A DNA stretch of 64,000 nucleotides from Spiroplasma sabaudiense Ar-1343 (GTDB lineage Bacteria > Bacillota_I > Bacilli_A > Mycoplasmatales > Mycoplasmataceae), in contig NZ_CP006934.1 of NCBI RefSeq assembly GCF_000565215.1, forward strand, positions 372,001-436,000, given 5' to 3'. The notes below the pieces were generated by a model, which ran no database searches, was not told the DNA's origin, and worked only from the letters and a program-made list of their open reading frames with translations. Shown here in pieces: positions 1-11,606 of the stretch (position 1 is its first letter; every line of letters begins with the position of its first letter). The translations under genes were made by a program, and so were the position numbers.

Positions 1-2364
1 ATTGCTGCAATTGCAATTGTTGTTGGATTAATTTTAGATATGTCAATTACCTTATTTGAGTCAATGAAACGTAGTATGTATTTGAAAAAACGTAGTTTTC
101 GATCATCATTTATTATTTCCCATCGTGATACTCTTGGTGGAGTAATTGATGCTTCAGTTGTTCTAATCATCCCCAACATGATTCTTTTTTGAAATGCATC
201 TAATGTTTTAAAAAGTTTTGCAACCTTGGTTACTCTTGGGGGATTTTTAACAATTTTCTTCGCAGTTGTTGTAATGAGATTAATGGTTTATTTAATTGCT
301 AAAACTGATTTAATTGATCGTAATCCTAAATTATTTGCACTTAACACCACAGTTGGTAAAAAATCATCAATTTTAATTGAAATTAAATATAATAGTTTAA
401 ACCATCAAATTAGGGTTTTGGAAAACCCAAATCCATTAATTACAAAAATCACAAAAATTAATGAAAAAATTGCTTTCTATAAAGAAACAAATCAAGAACT
501 TCAAGTTACAAAATTGACAAAAATTTTAGAAAAACTTGAGGCTAAGCAAGGGCAAATAGTTGCAAAAAATCAAGAAAAATTAATTAAAGTTAAAAAGAAT
601 CTAGAACAGTTGAAAGTTAAACGCCAAGCTGCGATAGAAAAAAATAAAATTCGTGAAGAAAATTATGAAAAAAAACTTGTTGAAAAATTAGAACTAAAAA
701 TTAAAAAATTTGAAGCTAAAAAAGATAAATTACAAGCTCTAGAAAGCCCTAAAAAAATCTTTAAATTAGAGGCTCAAATTGAAGAAAATAAATATTTAAT
801 TAATAACAATTTCAGTATTGAAACCGAGTTGTTAGAAAGTGACATAATTGAGGGTGAAAACAATAGTGTAGCCGCAATTAGCGAACCAGTTGAACCAAAA
901 ACAACTGCTGAAAAAATTCGTGTAAAACGAAGAGAACGTGGAATCTTTAAATTTAGTAAAGTATTTTTAATCATAATTATGGCAATGGTTGCTTTTGCAA
1001 CAATTTTAGGACTATCTGTTGGACCAAATTATGATCGTAGTTATGGCCATGGAACTGAATTCTTCATTTGAGGGGACTATATTGAAACCAGTTATTCAAA
1101 AGTTGAAGATTTAAGTAAAAATACTTGATGAATTGAAGACGTTGAAGTTCCATCAGAATTACAAGAAAAAGCGGCTAGTTTAGTTGTGGGACCTTCAGTA
1201 CCAAAAGCTGAACGTTTAGAAAAAGAAACTAAAGCAGTTGCTGAAACACTAGAGTTTATTTTCTCAAATAATAGTTACTTCCGTTTGATGACAAATTCAT
1301 CACTGTCACTTAGTGGTGTTAGAGTTAATTATGGAACAAACTACACTCCATTTGACCAAACAGGTGCTGTAGCTGACCCAACTCCTTGAATAATGTTTGA
1401 ATTCAGAGAAACACGCACTAAAACTTTAAAAGCAATTAATAATGTCTTAGTTCAATTCACCGATAAACCAGCGGGTTCACAAAATGATGCTTCTCGTGGA
1501 GTAGAAAGACTAATTTTAAATCCATTTTCAAGTAGCGAGTTGATTAAACAACTTGCACTATCAACATTAATAATTATTGCAGCATTAATCATTTACATTT
1601 TGATTCGTTTTAAATGAACATACTATGTAGCGATTACCCTAGCAATGGTCTTTGGATTAGCAGCGTTTGTTTCTTCGATTATTGTTTTCCAAATTCCATT
1701 AGGATTTACTGTAATTATTTCAGGATCATTGTTGATAAGTTTTATTTTAATAAATGCCATAATGATTTTAAATCATGGAAAAATATTAATTCAAAGTAAA
1801 AATGAATATTCACTAACTTTGTATTTTAACAAAGAAATTGATATTTCAGTTAATAACCGTGAAAACAAGGCGATTTATCGAAAAGAGATTGCAGTTCTAA
1901 GAAAAGAGCTGCGTGGTAAACTAAAAAGTAAAGAAATTACTAAAGTTGACAAAAAAGAATTGAAAAAACAATTCAAAATTGCTCGCCATGATCACCTGTT
2001 GAAATTAAGGGAGTTAAAAAAAGCTAACGCTATTAAACTTTCAAGAGCTGCTAAGGAAAACAACTATTTAAAAGAAGTAATTGTTGACGTGATGAACTTT
2101 GCTATTAAGCGTTTAATGCTAATTGGAGTATTCTATTTAGCAATCTCAGCTGCTCTAGTATTAACAATGCCAAAAATATTTAGCTTTGGACTGTCACTTC
2201 TAATTGGGGTCGCTATTGCAATGCTAGTGACAATGTTTATTATTATTCCAATTTGAATTTTCTTAGAACAAACTCGTTTACGAAATCGACTAGCCTTCAA
2301 ACGTTATGTAAACAGCTTAAAAGTTTCACAAGAAGAACAAATTATAGAAGGCATTAATGATTAG
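1..2364 (+). CDS. secDF: Protein translocase SecDF, 5'-truncated by window edge
   Basis: Visible part is 787 residues, open from base 1 with several TGA=Trp codons. The opening residues match the SecD transmembrane core: a helix ending in LDMSITLFESMKRSM, then helices around IIPNMILFW and LVTLGGFLTIFFAVVV. A second membrane block (nt 1540-1790 and 2100-2260) matches the SecF half, so this is one fused SecDF chain. It would use the proton gradient to help preproteins cross the membrane, consistent with the many secreted products here. Between the halves lies a long Lys/Glu-rich coiled coil (nt 370-790), and a second charged stretch is at nt 1800-2090; these look like lineage-specific insertions. 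apt starts 12 bases downstream. Family assignment is from motifs and topology. Confidence 0.85.
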
Positions 2365-2376
2365 AGGTATTATATT

Positions 2377-2889
2377 TTGAATTTAAAAAATTATATTACA
2401 GACGTTAATGATTTTCCCAAACCAGGAGTTATCTTTAAAGACATAACTCCGTTATTAAATGATGCTAATGCTTTTAAATTTGCAATCCAGGCAATGGCTC
2501 AAAAAATCTTGGAATCAGAGATTGATGTTATCGTTGCACCAGAAGCTAGAGGCTTTCTCTTTGCAGCTCCAATTGCTTTTGCAACTAATAAAAGGCTAGT
2601 ATTAATTCGTAAACCAGGAAAGTTACCTCGTAAAACCGTTCAAACAAATTATTCTTTAGAATATGGTGCTGGGGAATTACAAATTCACGAAGGGGATTTA
2701 AAACCCAAAGATCGCGTTGCTATAATTGATGATGTTTTAGCAACCGGGGGAACCACAGAAGGAATTATTAAATTAATTGAGAGCCAGGGAGCTGAAGTTA
2801 AAAAAATTTTGTTCTTAGCTGACTTAAAATTTTTACACAGTGCTGATATTTTCAAAAATTATAATTTAGAAAGTCTGTTAGAATATTAG
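2377..2889 (+). CDS. apt: Adenine phosphoribosyltransferase
   Basis: 170 residues, the usual family length. Converts adenine plus PRPP to AMP and pyrophosphate in the cytoplasm (purine salvage, important in mollicutes that cannot make purines). The PRPP-binding motif VAIIDDVLATGGTT is at about residues 109-122, and the N-terminus has the typical DFPKPGVIFKDITPLL. The start is TTG at 2377 with AGAGGT upstream; no ATG gives the expected N-terminus. It follows secDF by 12 bases, and secDF-apt-rel is a familiar mollicute/Firmicute order. A strong hairpin terminator follows the stop. Confidence 0.96.
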   Translation: MNLKNYITDVNDFPKPGVIFKDITPLLNDANAFKFAIQAMAQKILESEIDVIVAPEARGFLFAAPIAFATNKRLVLIRKPGKLPRKTVQTNYSLEYGAGELQIHEGDLKPKDRVAIIDDVLATGGTTEGIIKLIESQGAEVKKILFLADLKFLHSADIFKNYNLESLLEY

Positions 2890-2890
2890 A

Positions 2891-2920
2891 AAATACCCAG
2901 TTTTGGGTATTTTTATTGTT
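2891..2920 (+). terminator. Rho-independent terminator after apt
   Basis: Inverted repeat AAATACCC / GGGTATTT (2891-2898 and 2905-2912) with a 6-base loop and a T-rich tail, two bases past the apt stop. Confidence 0.85.
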
Positions 2921-2978
2921 TTTTGAACAAAATCAGTTTTATTGTTATAATTAATAAATAGAGTTAAAGGAAGTCCAT

Positions 2979-5276
2979 ATGAGTCGTGAACGTGCAGTTA
3001 GTAGTTTTAATTTTGTTGAAGTTTGAGACTATGATACAGTTGATTTGGAAATGCGAAAATATATTTTCAAACCGGAATTATTAGCTGAAGTTCGTGAAGC
3101 TTATGAATTTGCTGAAAAAGCCCATCGGGGCCAAAAACGCCGCAATGGGGACCCATATATTATTCACCCAATTTCAACCGCTTATTTTTTAGCACAGTGA
3201 CGAATGGGACCTAAGACAGTAATTGCAGGTTTGTTACACGATATCATCGAAGATACCCCAATAACATATGAAGAAATTGAAAAACGCTTTGGCACTGAGG
3301 TTGCTGACCTGGTTGAAGCTGTAACTAAGGTAACTTATTTTTCAAAAGAAAAGCGCCAACAAATTAAAGCTAAATATTTAAAAAAATTATACCTATCAAT
3401 GGTAAAAGATATCAGAGTGATTATTATCAAAATTGCTGACCGTCTTCACAATATGGCGACTTTAACAAATCTGCCATTAGAAAAACAACAAGTCATTGCA
3501 AGTGAGACTTTAGAAATTTATTCATCAATTGCTCATCGTATTGGAATGAAAGTTGCCAAAACTTTACTAGAAGATTTAAGTTTTAAAATAATTAATCCCG
3601 AGGAATATAATCGGATTTCTTTACTTTTGGAACGCGATTTAAAAGAACGTTCTCAAACAATTGATGCAATTATTGACTATTTATCAGTTGTTTTGCATGA
3701 TGAAAAGGGATTGCAAAATATTGAAATCTTTGGTCGAACTAAGACAATTTATTCTATCTATCGTAAAATGACGCTTTTTGGAAAAAACTTCAATGATATT
3801 AATGACCTATTAGCGGTTCGAATAATTACAGACAGTGTGGATGAGTGTTACCAAATTTTGGGAATTGTTCACCAAATTTTCACACCACTTTCAGGACGTT
3901 TTAAAGACTACATTGCCACACCAAAGAATAATCTTTACCGTAGTTTACATACAACAGTTTCAGATAAAAACGGAGTTATCTTTGAAATTCAGATTCGAAC
4001 TTTTGAAATGGATCTGGTTGCCGAATCAGGAGCTGCGGCCCACTGACGTTACAAAGAAGATGAAATTATTGATGTTCAACAAAAGCAAAAAGAACTTGAC
4101 GAAAAAATTGATATTTTTACTAGAATTATAGACTTAGAGAAGTTATCAAGTAGTGGTGTAGAATTTGAAAACCAAACCGATGAATATGATAAAGATAAAT
4201 TTTTGGAAAAAACTATTCAATCGGACTTCTTTACCTCATCGGTTTATGTATTGACCCCAAACGGACAGGTGATTACATTACCATTTGGATCAACGGTTCT
4301 TGATTTTGCCTATCGAATCCACTCTGAAGTTGGAGAACATACAACAGGGGCAAAAATTAACGGGGTCTTCTCACCAATTAACACAATCCTAAATTCAGGT
4401 GAAGTTATTGAAATTAAGACCAGCAGCAAACAACAACCAAATGACAATTGGTTAAAACATGCTAAAACTAATGCTGCTCGTAGTAAAATTCGTAAATTTT
4501 TAGCTGCTAAAAACGAAAATGAAACAAAGTCTAAAAAACTCAATACTTTAAAATTAATAACTGAAACAAGAATCGAAATTAATAAATATATTGAGAAAAA
4601 CAATCTAAAGTGAAAAGTAAATAGTGAAGAGCAAATTACAGAAAAGTTAAAAGTATTAGACTATAATAGCGTTGATGTTTTCTTGCTGGCGGTTGCAAAC
4701 AAAGACTTTACAATTAAAGAGGCGGTTGAACTAGTTTTTGTTGACAATGATATCAACCAAAACGATCAGTTTTTAAATCAATTTAGAAGTAAAAAATATA
4801 TTGACAAAAGACTTAAAAATGACATCATTGTTGCTGGAATCGAAAATATCCAAACAACAATTTCTAACTGCTGTTTGCCAATTCCTTTTGAAGATATTAT
4901 TGGATATGTCTCTAAAAATGATGGTATTAAAGTTCACCATACGGGATGTCAAAATATTCAAAATGAAAAAATGCGCAGCCGCTTAATAAAAGTTATTTGA
5001 AATAAAGATGTTGTTGAAACTAAAGAATATTTTGTACAAATCCAAATCAAAGGTGATGATCGCCCCAACTTATTATTTGATATTACAAAGACATTTTCGC
5101 ATTTAAAGTCTTCAGTATACGATGCTAGTGTCCAGGTTTCTGATGCTGAGCTCCAAGTGAAGGGTAAATTTTTAGTTAAAGTTAAAGATAATAATCACTT
5201 AAATCAAATTGTCACTAATCTACGTGCAATGCCAAATATTAATTTTGTAGAGCGATTAAGTTCTGCAGCAGAGTAG
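2979..5276 (+). CDS. rel: Bifunctional (p)ppGpp synthetase/hydrolase (RSH family)
   Basis: 765 residues with full long-RSH architecture. The N-terminal HD hydrolase has HDIIED with H87, D88, E91 and D92. The synthetase domain follows (GRTKTIYSIYRKM, then RFKDYIATPKNN). The RFKD form is the RXKD signature of bifunctional enzymes rather than the EXDD of synthetase-only RelA. A TGS domain begins near residue 420 (VYVLTPNGQVITLPFGSTVLD), followed by a helical/Cys region (SNCCLPIP) and a C-terminal ACT domain (about 685-765). It should make ppGpp on amino-acid starvation and degrade it otherwise. ATG at 2979 has an AAAGGA site. TGA is Trp at several conserved positions. It has its own terminator. 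Confidence 0.95.
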
Positions 5277-5290
5277 TTAAAACTTAATGA

Positions 5291-5323
5291 AAAAAACTAT
5301 TTAAGGAATTAAATAGTTTTTTT
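5291..5323 (+). terminator. Terminator after rel
   Basis: Hairpin with arms AAAAAACTATTTAA and TTAAATAGTTTTTTT, 15 bases past the rel stop; symmetrical A/T flanks could also serve the opposite strand. Confidence 0.8.
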
Positions 5324-5662
5324 ATCGAAATTTAATGAGATTCAAGTAATTTTTCACAATATTGTGGTGACCAATTTTTATTAAATTTAAAATAAGATTT
5401 CCTTGATAGTAATTTGAAAAATGAATTAAATTGTTCATTAACTATCTATAGTTTATACTTATAAAAATTAGGGTGTTTGGGAAGGATAACTTTAAAATTT
5501 TGCACTAATATTTTTTTGACAACTTAGTGCCAAAAAAAAGAACATCATAGCGCATTTTTTAAATAAAAAGAGTTACCTCCAAATATTTAATCTGCTTTAG
5601 ATGTTCATAAATTTATTAATTTATAATTTATTTTACAATATTATAGTGGAATTCGTAGTTTC
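5324..5662. other. Non-coding gap between rel and a convergent lipoprotein gene
   Basis: No convincing gene. The one structured element is a perfect 7-base inverted repeat GCACTAA / TTAGTGC at 5502-5508 and 5524-5530. It is not followed by T-runs as a terminator would need. Its arms are in the reverse order from a CIRCE operator, so I do not call it CIRCE. Confidence 0.5.
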
Positions 5663-7453
5663 TTAGATTACTTTCATATTAATATCTGATCCAAATTTGA
5701 TTTGATCATTAGTTCATTGCATTCCAAAACCAGCAGATGTAATATTACGATCTTTAACACCGTTTGAAAATAAAAATGTACTAAATAACATATTTTGTAC
5801 CGATACTCCAATTTTAAACGCTGAGCCATCGGCAATATGTGAGAGTCAAAAATTACCTCTTTCATCAATAAACATTGTTTGCGCAAAAAAACTTCCAGAA
5901 GTATTACCTTGTCCAATAAAATAATTTGTAAATTCTCAGTATTCCTTTATTTTTTTTGCGTCCTCATTGGCAGCATCCCAAAGATCTTCGCTATAATCAG
6001 CAAAATCAAGTATTTGATTAATGTGAACATTATTTTTTCAGTAACTTGGGCGATTAAATACACGTTTAGTATACGAATCTATTTCTGATCCTGGACCTTG
6101 GTTTATAATGTAAGCTTGATAAAACAATACATCCTTTATAAATTTTTTGTATAGTGTCATTGTATCTTTTTCTTCAGTTAATTGGCGAACAGCAATAAAG
6201 TTATCTGCTAATTCCAAAGAATCATTTTTATATTTTATTTTTAAATCAGTTATATCAATTCCAAACAAGGAAATAAGTCTTGAGTCTTTTAGGACATTAA
6301 ATTCAAAGTTCGGTGAGCTATTGTCTAATTGAGTTTTGAAAGTATAGTTACTCATTAGGTTTTCTTCCACATTGAATAAATTAATTTGAACTGACATATT
6401 GCTAAATAATTCAACTTTACTTTTAACATTTTGAGATTCAGTTCTGGTTGCTATTTGATTAGATTCATTAGTAGTTAATGCATCTACTAAAAATTCTAAA
6501 TCTGCGTCTTCTCCCAAATTAAATTTTTTAATTTCATCTCTAAATTTTATTTGAAAATCACTTCCTGATTGTCCCGAAGTCCAAGCATTTCACAAATTAG
6601 AGTATTTAGTTGACCCGATCGCTAAATTATTTGAATTGAAACTTAACCCCATTTCACCAAAGTCAATTTTAAAATCTGGATTTGCAATGGTAACTGAATT
6701 TAAAGTCTTATTAACAGATTTAAAAACTTCCCCATTGCTACTAATTATATCTTTTGAAATAGAGCTAGCATTTCCTTTGTTGCTCTCGACAATAAAGCTA
6801 TTGGCAAGTTCCTTTTCACTCAATAAATTTTTAACATTATCACTTATTTCATTTAGTTCTCCTGCAATATCAAAACTACTTATTAAATTGATTTGAGATT
6901 TATATGAGATATCATGAAATTCTTTGTCACCATTTTTACCCTGAAAAGTAATTGTACTACTAAAGTTAATATCAATTATTGAAATTTCTGATGACTCTCC
7001 AGATATGATTAAATTATCAATTTGAAAACCACTCACTAGAGGATTTTCTCCAGGTATTATCAAATTTTTGTAGTTAATATTTTGGACAACGTTTTTATTT
7101 ATTTCAACTAAAACATCAGATCATTTAATTACTTTGCTAATTTCAGTTTTAACAAATTCAAAGGCTGTTCCTTTACCTGAATTAATTTCATTATTATTAT
7201 TTTTTAAATAATCAACATTTAACTTGTTATCAAAAGGTGATTCGTTTTCATAAATAAATCTAATTTGTTCCATATATTTTGAAAAATTAGCATTAAAAAT
7301 TGTAGTGACAAGATTAATGAAATCATTTTTATTTGTTTCGAAGTCATAATCACCAGGATTATTTTTGTTAGAATCTTTTTTACAAGCAATAACACTTAAT
7401 GGAGCTGTCACTGTTAGAGCTGTTGTTGCAAAAAAAGTCAGTAATTTTTTCAT
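5663..7453 (-). CDS. Large lipoprotein, family A (about 600-residue paralogues)
   Basis: 596 residues once TGA is read as Trp. The signal peptide MKKLLTFFATTALTVTAPLS ends in lipobox VIAC with the acylated Cys near residue 24, so the protein should sit on the outer face of the membrane. Domain order matches the tandem lipoproteins at 13.7-20.8 kb: a GYEISELNF-like central beta-rich region, then a C-terminal LFSTFLFSNG...SAGF segment aligning with their YNFFSKNMSG...RAGF. Function unknown; surface exposure and paralogy suggest an antigen or adhesin-type role. ATG at 7453 is preceded on this strand by a GGAG site. It converges on rel. Confidence 0.85.
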
Positions 7454-7673
7454 TTATATTCTCCTTCTAGTATTATTATGTAATACTGTTTTTATTATAT
7501 ATTTATTTATAATAAAAACAACTTATGTGTGTTAAAAAGAAAATTACTTAATTTCCAAAAAGTTAGTTTCAAAACTCGATTTTTATTAATTTTCTTTTGC
7601 TGATACCATTCCATAATTGGCATTATTTAATGATCGTAACTAAATTTTTTATATCCTAAAACTATAAAAATAA

Positions 7674-7706
7674 AAAAAGACTTCACTTTGTTGTGTAAGT
7701 CTTTTT
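7674..7706 (-). terminator. Terminator for the leftward ABC ATPase gene
   Basis: Arms AAAAAGACTT (7674-7683) and AAGTCTTTTT (7697-7706). The hairpin lies 55 bases past the stop of the gene at 7762-8466; read leftward it ends in a T run. The rest of 7454-7761 holds only promoter-like AT sequence for the lipoprotein at 5663-7453. Confidence 0.75.
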
Positions 7707-7761
7707 ATCATTGAGATAGAAGGGAGATTTAAGAAATAATAATTCTAGTTCTTCTAATTTT

Positions 7762-8466
7762 CTATAAAAACTGCTCTTTAACATACAATTTTTTGAAACG
7801 CTCATTAATTATTTCGATATCATTATTCTCAATTTTAAATTCTTCAATTAACTTGCCATCTTTGATAAAGCCAACTTTTGAGCAAAGTTTGGCAACTTCT
7901 TCAAAAATATGTGAACAAATAATAATAGTTGTATTTGAATCTTTTCTTAGTTTTAAAATTAGTTGATTAAATTGTTCTTGCATAATTGGGTCCAGTCCTG
8001 AAGTGGGCTCGTCTAAAACTAAAAATTTTGGCTTATTCATTGTAGCGGCAATTAGAGCGATCTTCTGCTTCATTCCTTTTGACATTTTTTTAATTTTTCT
8101 ACTAGCATCCAAATCGAAGTGGTTAATCAATTTCTCAACAAAATCTCATTGCGAACCCTTTTTCAATGAAGCAATCAATTTTAGGAATTGAATCCCAGTC
8201 ATATTTTCATATAAGCTAATTTCACCAGCAACATAACCAGTAAATTCCATAATGGCTTTCGAATCTTTTTGGGGATCAATTCCATTAATAATAATGCTTC
8301 CTGAACTTGACTTAATTGAACCTAGAATTTGTCTGATTAATGTCGTTTTACCAGCGCCATTTGGACCAATGATACCATAAACCTCGCCATCTTCAATTAA
8401 CATATTAATGTCAAAGTTACCGACTTTATCTCCATAATTTTTTGAGAGATTTTTAATTTCCAACAT
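7762..8466 (-). CDS. ABC transporter ATP-binding protein
   Basis: 234 residues, a compact single nucleotide-binding domain. Walker A is GPNGAGKTT (residues 34-42), the ABC signature is MSKGMKQKI, Walker B is FLVLDEPTSGLD, and the switch histidine lies in IIICSHIF. The form is that of ABC-2 (drug, peptide or lipid export) ATPases. Its likely partner is the divergently transcribed permease at 8674-9624. TGA=Trp at 8146. ATG at 8464-8466 with an AAAGAAAGGG site. Substrate cannot be told. Confidence 0.93.
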
Positions 8467-8673
8467 TTGATATCCCTTTCTTTAGTTTTTAAACTTATTT
8501 ATGAAAATATTTTAACACGGATAAGATTATAAAAACACTTTATAATCAATTTGAATATTCCACTGTTTTCCAATTTAAAATTTGTTTTAAATCCTGATAA
8601 TATAAAATAAACTTAAAAGTGTTTAATGTGTTAAAATTATTAAAGAATTAATAATGAAAAAAGGAGGAACAAA
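8467..8673. promoter_or_regulatory. Divergent promoter region of an ABC transporter pair
   Basis: 207 bases separate the ATPase (leftward) and permease (rightward). TA-rich -10-like boxes are present (GATAATATAAAAT near 8596-8608 for the rightward gene), and a strong AAAGGAGGA ribosome site sits at 8661-8669. No operator palindrome stands out. Divergent ATPase and permease genes are unusual, and co-regulation from this gap is an inference. Confidence 0.35.
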
Positions 8674-9624
8674 ATGCAAATTAATTCTAACGAAAATATA
8701 AAGATAATTTTAGCTCATATAAAAATTCACTGAAAAATATTAACTTTTTTTATAGTGATGTGGTTTCTAGCGACCCTTGGACAGTTAATGTCAACTGTTA
8801 ATTTTGATTCAAGAATTGATTTTGGACACACTTTTATTAGCAATGCATCTTTAGTTTCTAAATTTACATACCCTGATGGTCAAACTGGTATGGCAAGAGG
8901 CAATCTATCCGCAGTGGGGGAAATGCTAAACTTTGCTTTATTTGGTCCAGCGGGGGTAATATTTTTTGCAATCGTAGTAGTTGCTCTGATTAATACTACC
9001 TTTAGCAAGGAAGTTGCCAGAGGTCAAATAAGCATTTGAACTACTCTAACATTATCAAGAACTCAAATTTTTATATCTAAATTCAGTTTTGTATTTATTT
9101 CTACTTTGATAATATTTGCGCCTTCATTCATTGTTATTGTTGGCTTTAGTGCAGCAGCATATGATGCTAATTTATATATTGGCTGAGTTTTTATGTATGC
9201 ATTGCAATTTCTTTTATTCATATTTATGATAATTGCCATCTTCACAACTCTGGCAATAGTATTTTTAGATCACTCAACAATTGGTTTAATTATTATGGGA
9301 TTAATAATTGGTTTTATGTTAGTAACATGAATTATTAATTTTATTGCCGCGGCAATTCCTGAAGGTTTGCAAAAGTGAATGTATGCGGTCAAATATTTTT
9401 CAATACAATCACTTCTGCCCTCACCGCTAGAATTTTCAAATAGTGAGGTGAAAGAAGCCATTACAATTAATAGACCAAACTCAGTTTTGGAAATAAAGTT
9501 ATTTAAACAAAATTTAGATAATTTAATTTTTCTAATCATTACTCCATTCATTACAGCAGGAGTAGGGATAGGATTGGCTTTCTTAAATAATCACTTATTC
9601 AAACAAAAAGACTTTATGATTTAA
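8674..9624 (+). CDS. ABC-2 type transporter permease
   Basis: 316 residues with about six hydrophobic helices. A cytoplasmic start (MQINSNENIKIILAHIKIHWK) leads into TM1, then a large extracellular loop, and helices around nt 8940-9000, 9080-9150, 9180-9250, 9270-9350 and 9530-9590. This is the ABC-2 membrane-subunit layout, and the internal FSKEVARGQISIW segment matches the cytoplasmic motif of that family. It should form the pore with the ATPase at 7762-8466. ATG at 8674 has AAAGGAGGA upstream. Five or more TGA=Trp codons. Confidence 0.8.
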
Positions 9625-9721
9625 AATTAATATATAATGTATAGCTTAATTTGAGCAGGAGGAGAGTTGGAAATTTTATTAAAATATGCTATAATTTATA
9701 AAGATTAAAGAGGTAATGTTT

Positions 9722-10525
9722 ATGAAAAAAGAAATGATCAACTTAAAAGTTAATGATTTTATTAAAGCTAACTTGAACACCAATATCGCTGCAAATCGTA
9801 AAGATTCAGAATACGATTTTAACTTTACTCGTTGAAAAACTCTAATTTTTTCAAGTATAAAATTAAAGTTTGTTCTCAAGTATGTTCAGTCAGTGATGAA
9901 ATGAATTTCTAAAGTAGTTGATACTTCTAATTTTTCTGTTGTTATTGATACCACATCTGTTGACCGATTCAATTTTTCATTATTTTATGAAGACAATCAT
10001 ATTTTTAATTCAACACTATTTACTAATTTTTACCTAATCCCTGAAGAAGAGTGGGCTACAAAAATTTATGAAATTCATATTTCTAAATATGAATTTGAAA
10101 ATGGAGATCCCAAAATTTTGGATTCAACTAACTTTTACAAAGGTGAAAAAGGATTTGAAAAATTAGCTAATGCGATTTACTGAATTACAAAAGAGCCAAC
10201 CCGCTATTCTAAATATTTTCCAATTCAATGACAAATAGATTTCAAAGATGGTAAAACTGCAAGTTCACAAATTCGTATGCAAATTTCAAGTTTAACCGAA
10301 AAAGGTTTTAGACCGGTCGACCCATTCTTGACTGTAGAAAAAGCTTTAAAAATTGAGCAAGGGGTTAATCCACAGTCAATAATTAAAAAGGCCAACCAAG
10401 ATTGAAAAGATCAAGAAACTATAAACCCAATTTGAGAAGAAGGAATTGCTCAAGAACAAAAATATCGCGACATGAACCAAGCAATGAAAATGATTCGTGG
10501 AGTTCCAGATAAGAAAAAAAGATAA
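9722..10525 (+). CDS. Conserved-looking hypothetical cytoplasmic protein
   Basis: 267 residues, visible only when TGA is read as Trp. ATG at 9722 has an AGAGGT site about 12 bases upstream. No signal peptide, membrane helix or known catalytic motif. It is rich in aromatic and charged residues (VDRFNFSLFYEDNHIFN, KLANAIYWITKEP, RYSKYFPIQWQIDFKDG), and its C-terminal third is Gln/Lys-rich and probably helical. Monocistronic, with a strong terminator. Codon use is like its neighbours. I do not recognise the family. Confidence 0.75.
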
Positions 10526-10575
10526 TAAGCATCAAATTTATTTATTTAAATTTATACAGCATAATTATAGCAATT

Positions 10576-10615
10576 AAAAACTTCTTCGCTTTATTTAAAG
10601 CGAAGAAGTTTTTTT
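10576..10615 (+). terminator. Strong terminator, probably bidirectional
   Basis: A 17-18-bp hairpin with arms AAAAACTTCTTCGCTTTA and TAAAGCGAAGAAGTTTTT around a two-base loop, followed by T residues. It lies between the convergent genes at 9722-10525 and 10650-11519 and can serve both. Confidence 0.9.
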
Positions 10616-10649
10616 GTTTAATTAATAAACATTTTAACAATTAAAAATT

Positions 10650-11519
10650 TTATTGTGAAATTTTTTGCAAATATTTTGCAACACCTGAGTTTTCAGCGGT
10701 ATCTGTAATATCATATGCCAATTTTTTAATTTCCTCTGTTGCGTTACCAACAGCTATGGCGTATTTTAAGTTTTTGAAAACTTCTAGATCATTGTGTTGA
10801 TCTCCAAAATAAATTATATTATCAAGTTTGATATCTGAACCGTTCTCCTTATTGATTATTTCTAATAAAGAGATTATTCCTTGAAATTTATTTGGTCCAG
10901 CAATTCCTAAATCAACACCATCTGATGTGAATCAAGTTGCATACAATTCAATATCATGAAAATCATTTTCAATTATTTTAATTAAATTTTCCTTATCTTC
11001 TGGTTTAATATTTTTTAGGGTTATTTTTGGACATTTTTGAATTTCATTAACAATTTCATCGCTAACTGGAAGTCGATTAAGTTTATCAAACTTACTCAAT
11101 CCCATTGCGATCATCTGATTCATGATTTCTAAATTTGAGTAGTAAATTTTATCTAAATCAAATGAAGTAATATCGTAATCTAAATCCATCAGTTTTATTT
11201 TATCAATAATTTTTTTAGTTGTTTTATTGTCAAAGAATGTTTCAACTTTCACTTGATTTGTATAATAATTTTTAATAGCATTACCATTACAGCAAATAAT
11301 ATATTTATTATCTTCTGAAATGGGCGCAATCATTTCAACTGTCTCAATCATTTCAAAGGGAACGTTTCCAGTATTAATTACAAATCTAGCCCCGTCACTC
11401 ATAGCCTTTTTAATTTCTTCAACATCTTCATAATTTATAGCCTTATTCTTATCTGCGCGAAGCGTCCCATCAAAATCACTAATAATTATTTTGATTTCAT
11501 CGTTATTTATTTTTAACAT
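10650..11519 (-). CDS. HAD-superfamily (Cof-type) sugar-phosphate phosphatase
   Basis: 289 residues. HAD motif I is SDFDGTL with nucleophile D15 and acid/base D17; motif II is VINTGN; motif IV near the C-terminus is FGDQHNDLEVF, with the typical Cof cap between. These cytoplasmic enzymes dephosphorylate sugar phosphates, FMN or similar small molecules; the substrate cannot be predicted. ATG at 11517-11519 is chosen over an in-frame GTG at 11529-11531, because AAAGGTGG is 8 bases before the ATG but abuts the GTG. Monocistronic. Confidence 0.9.
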
Positions 11520-11606
11520 CTCATATACCACCTTTTAATTAGTATAAACCACAGATAGTCCAAAATTCATTACTTTTAAAAATCAGAAGTACTTTTTATA
11601 ATTCTA

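Noticed and set aside
774..974. Leftward open frame inside secDF
   Set aside because: Lies opposite a continuous, conserved coding region with no ribosome site; a shadow.
3835..4131. Rightward 98-codon frame inside rel
   Set aside because: Shadow of the RelA synthetase domain in another frame.
5502..5530. GCACTAA / TTAGTGC inverted repeat as a CIRCE heat-shock operator
   Set aside because: CIRCE is TTAGCACTC-N9-GAGTGCTAA; here the arms, order and 15-base spacing differ and no heat-shock gene is near.
5330..5660. Leftward peptide ending in NWSPQYCEKLL as an IS3 transposase end
   Set aside because: Only a few residues look right, the N-R-x-SP pattern is absent, and frames are broken; too weak to call.
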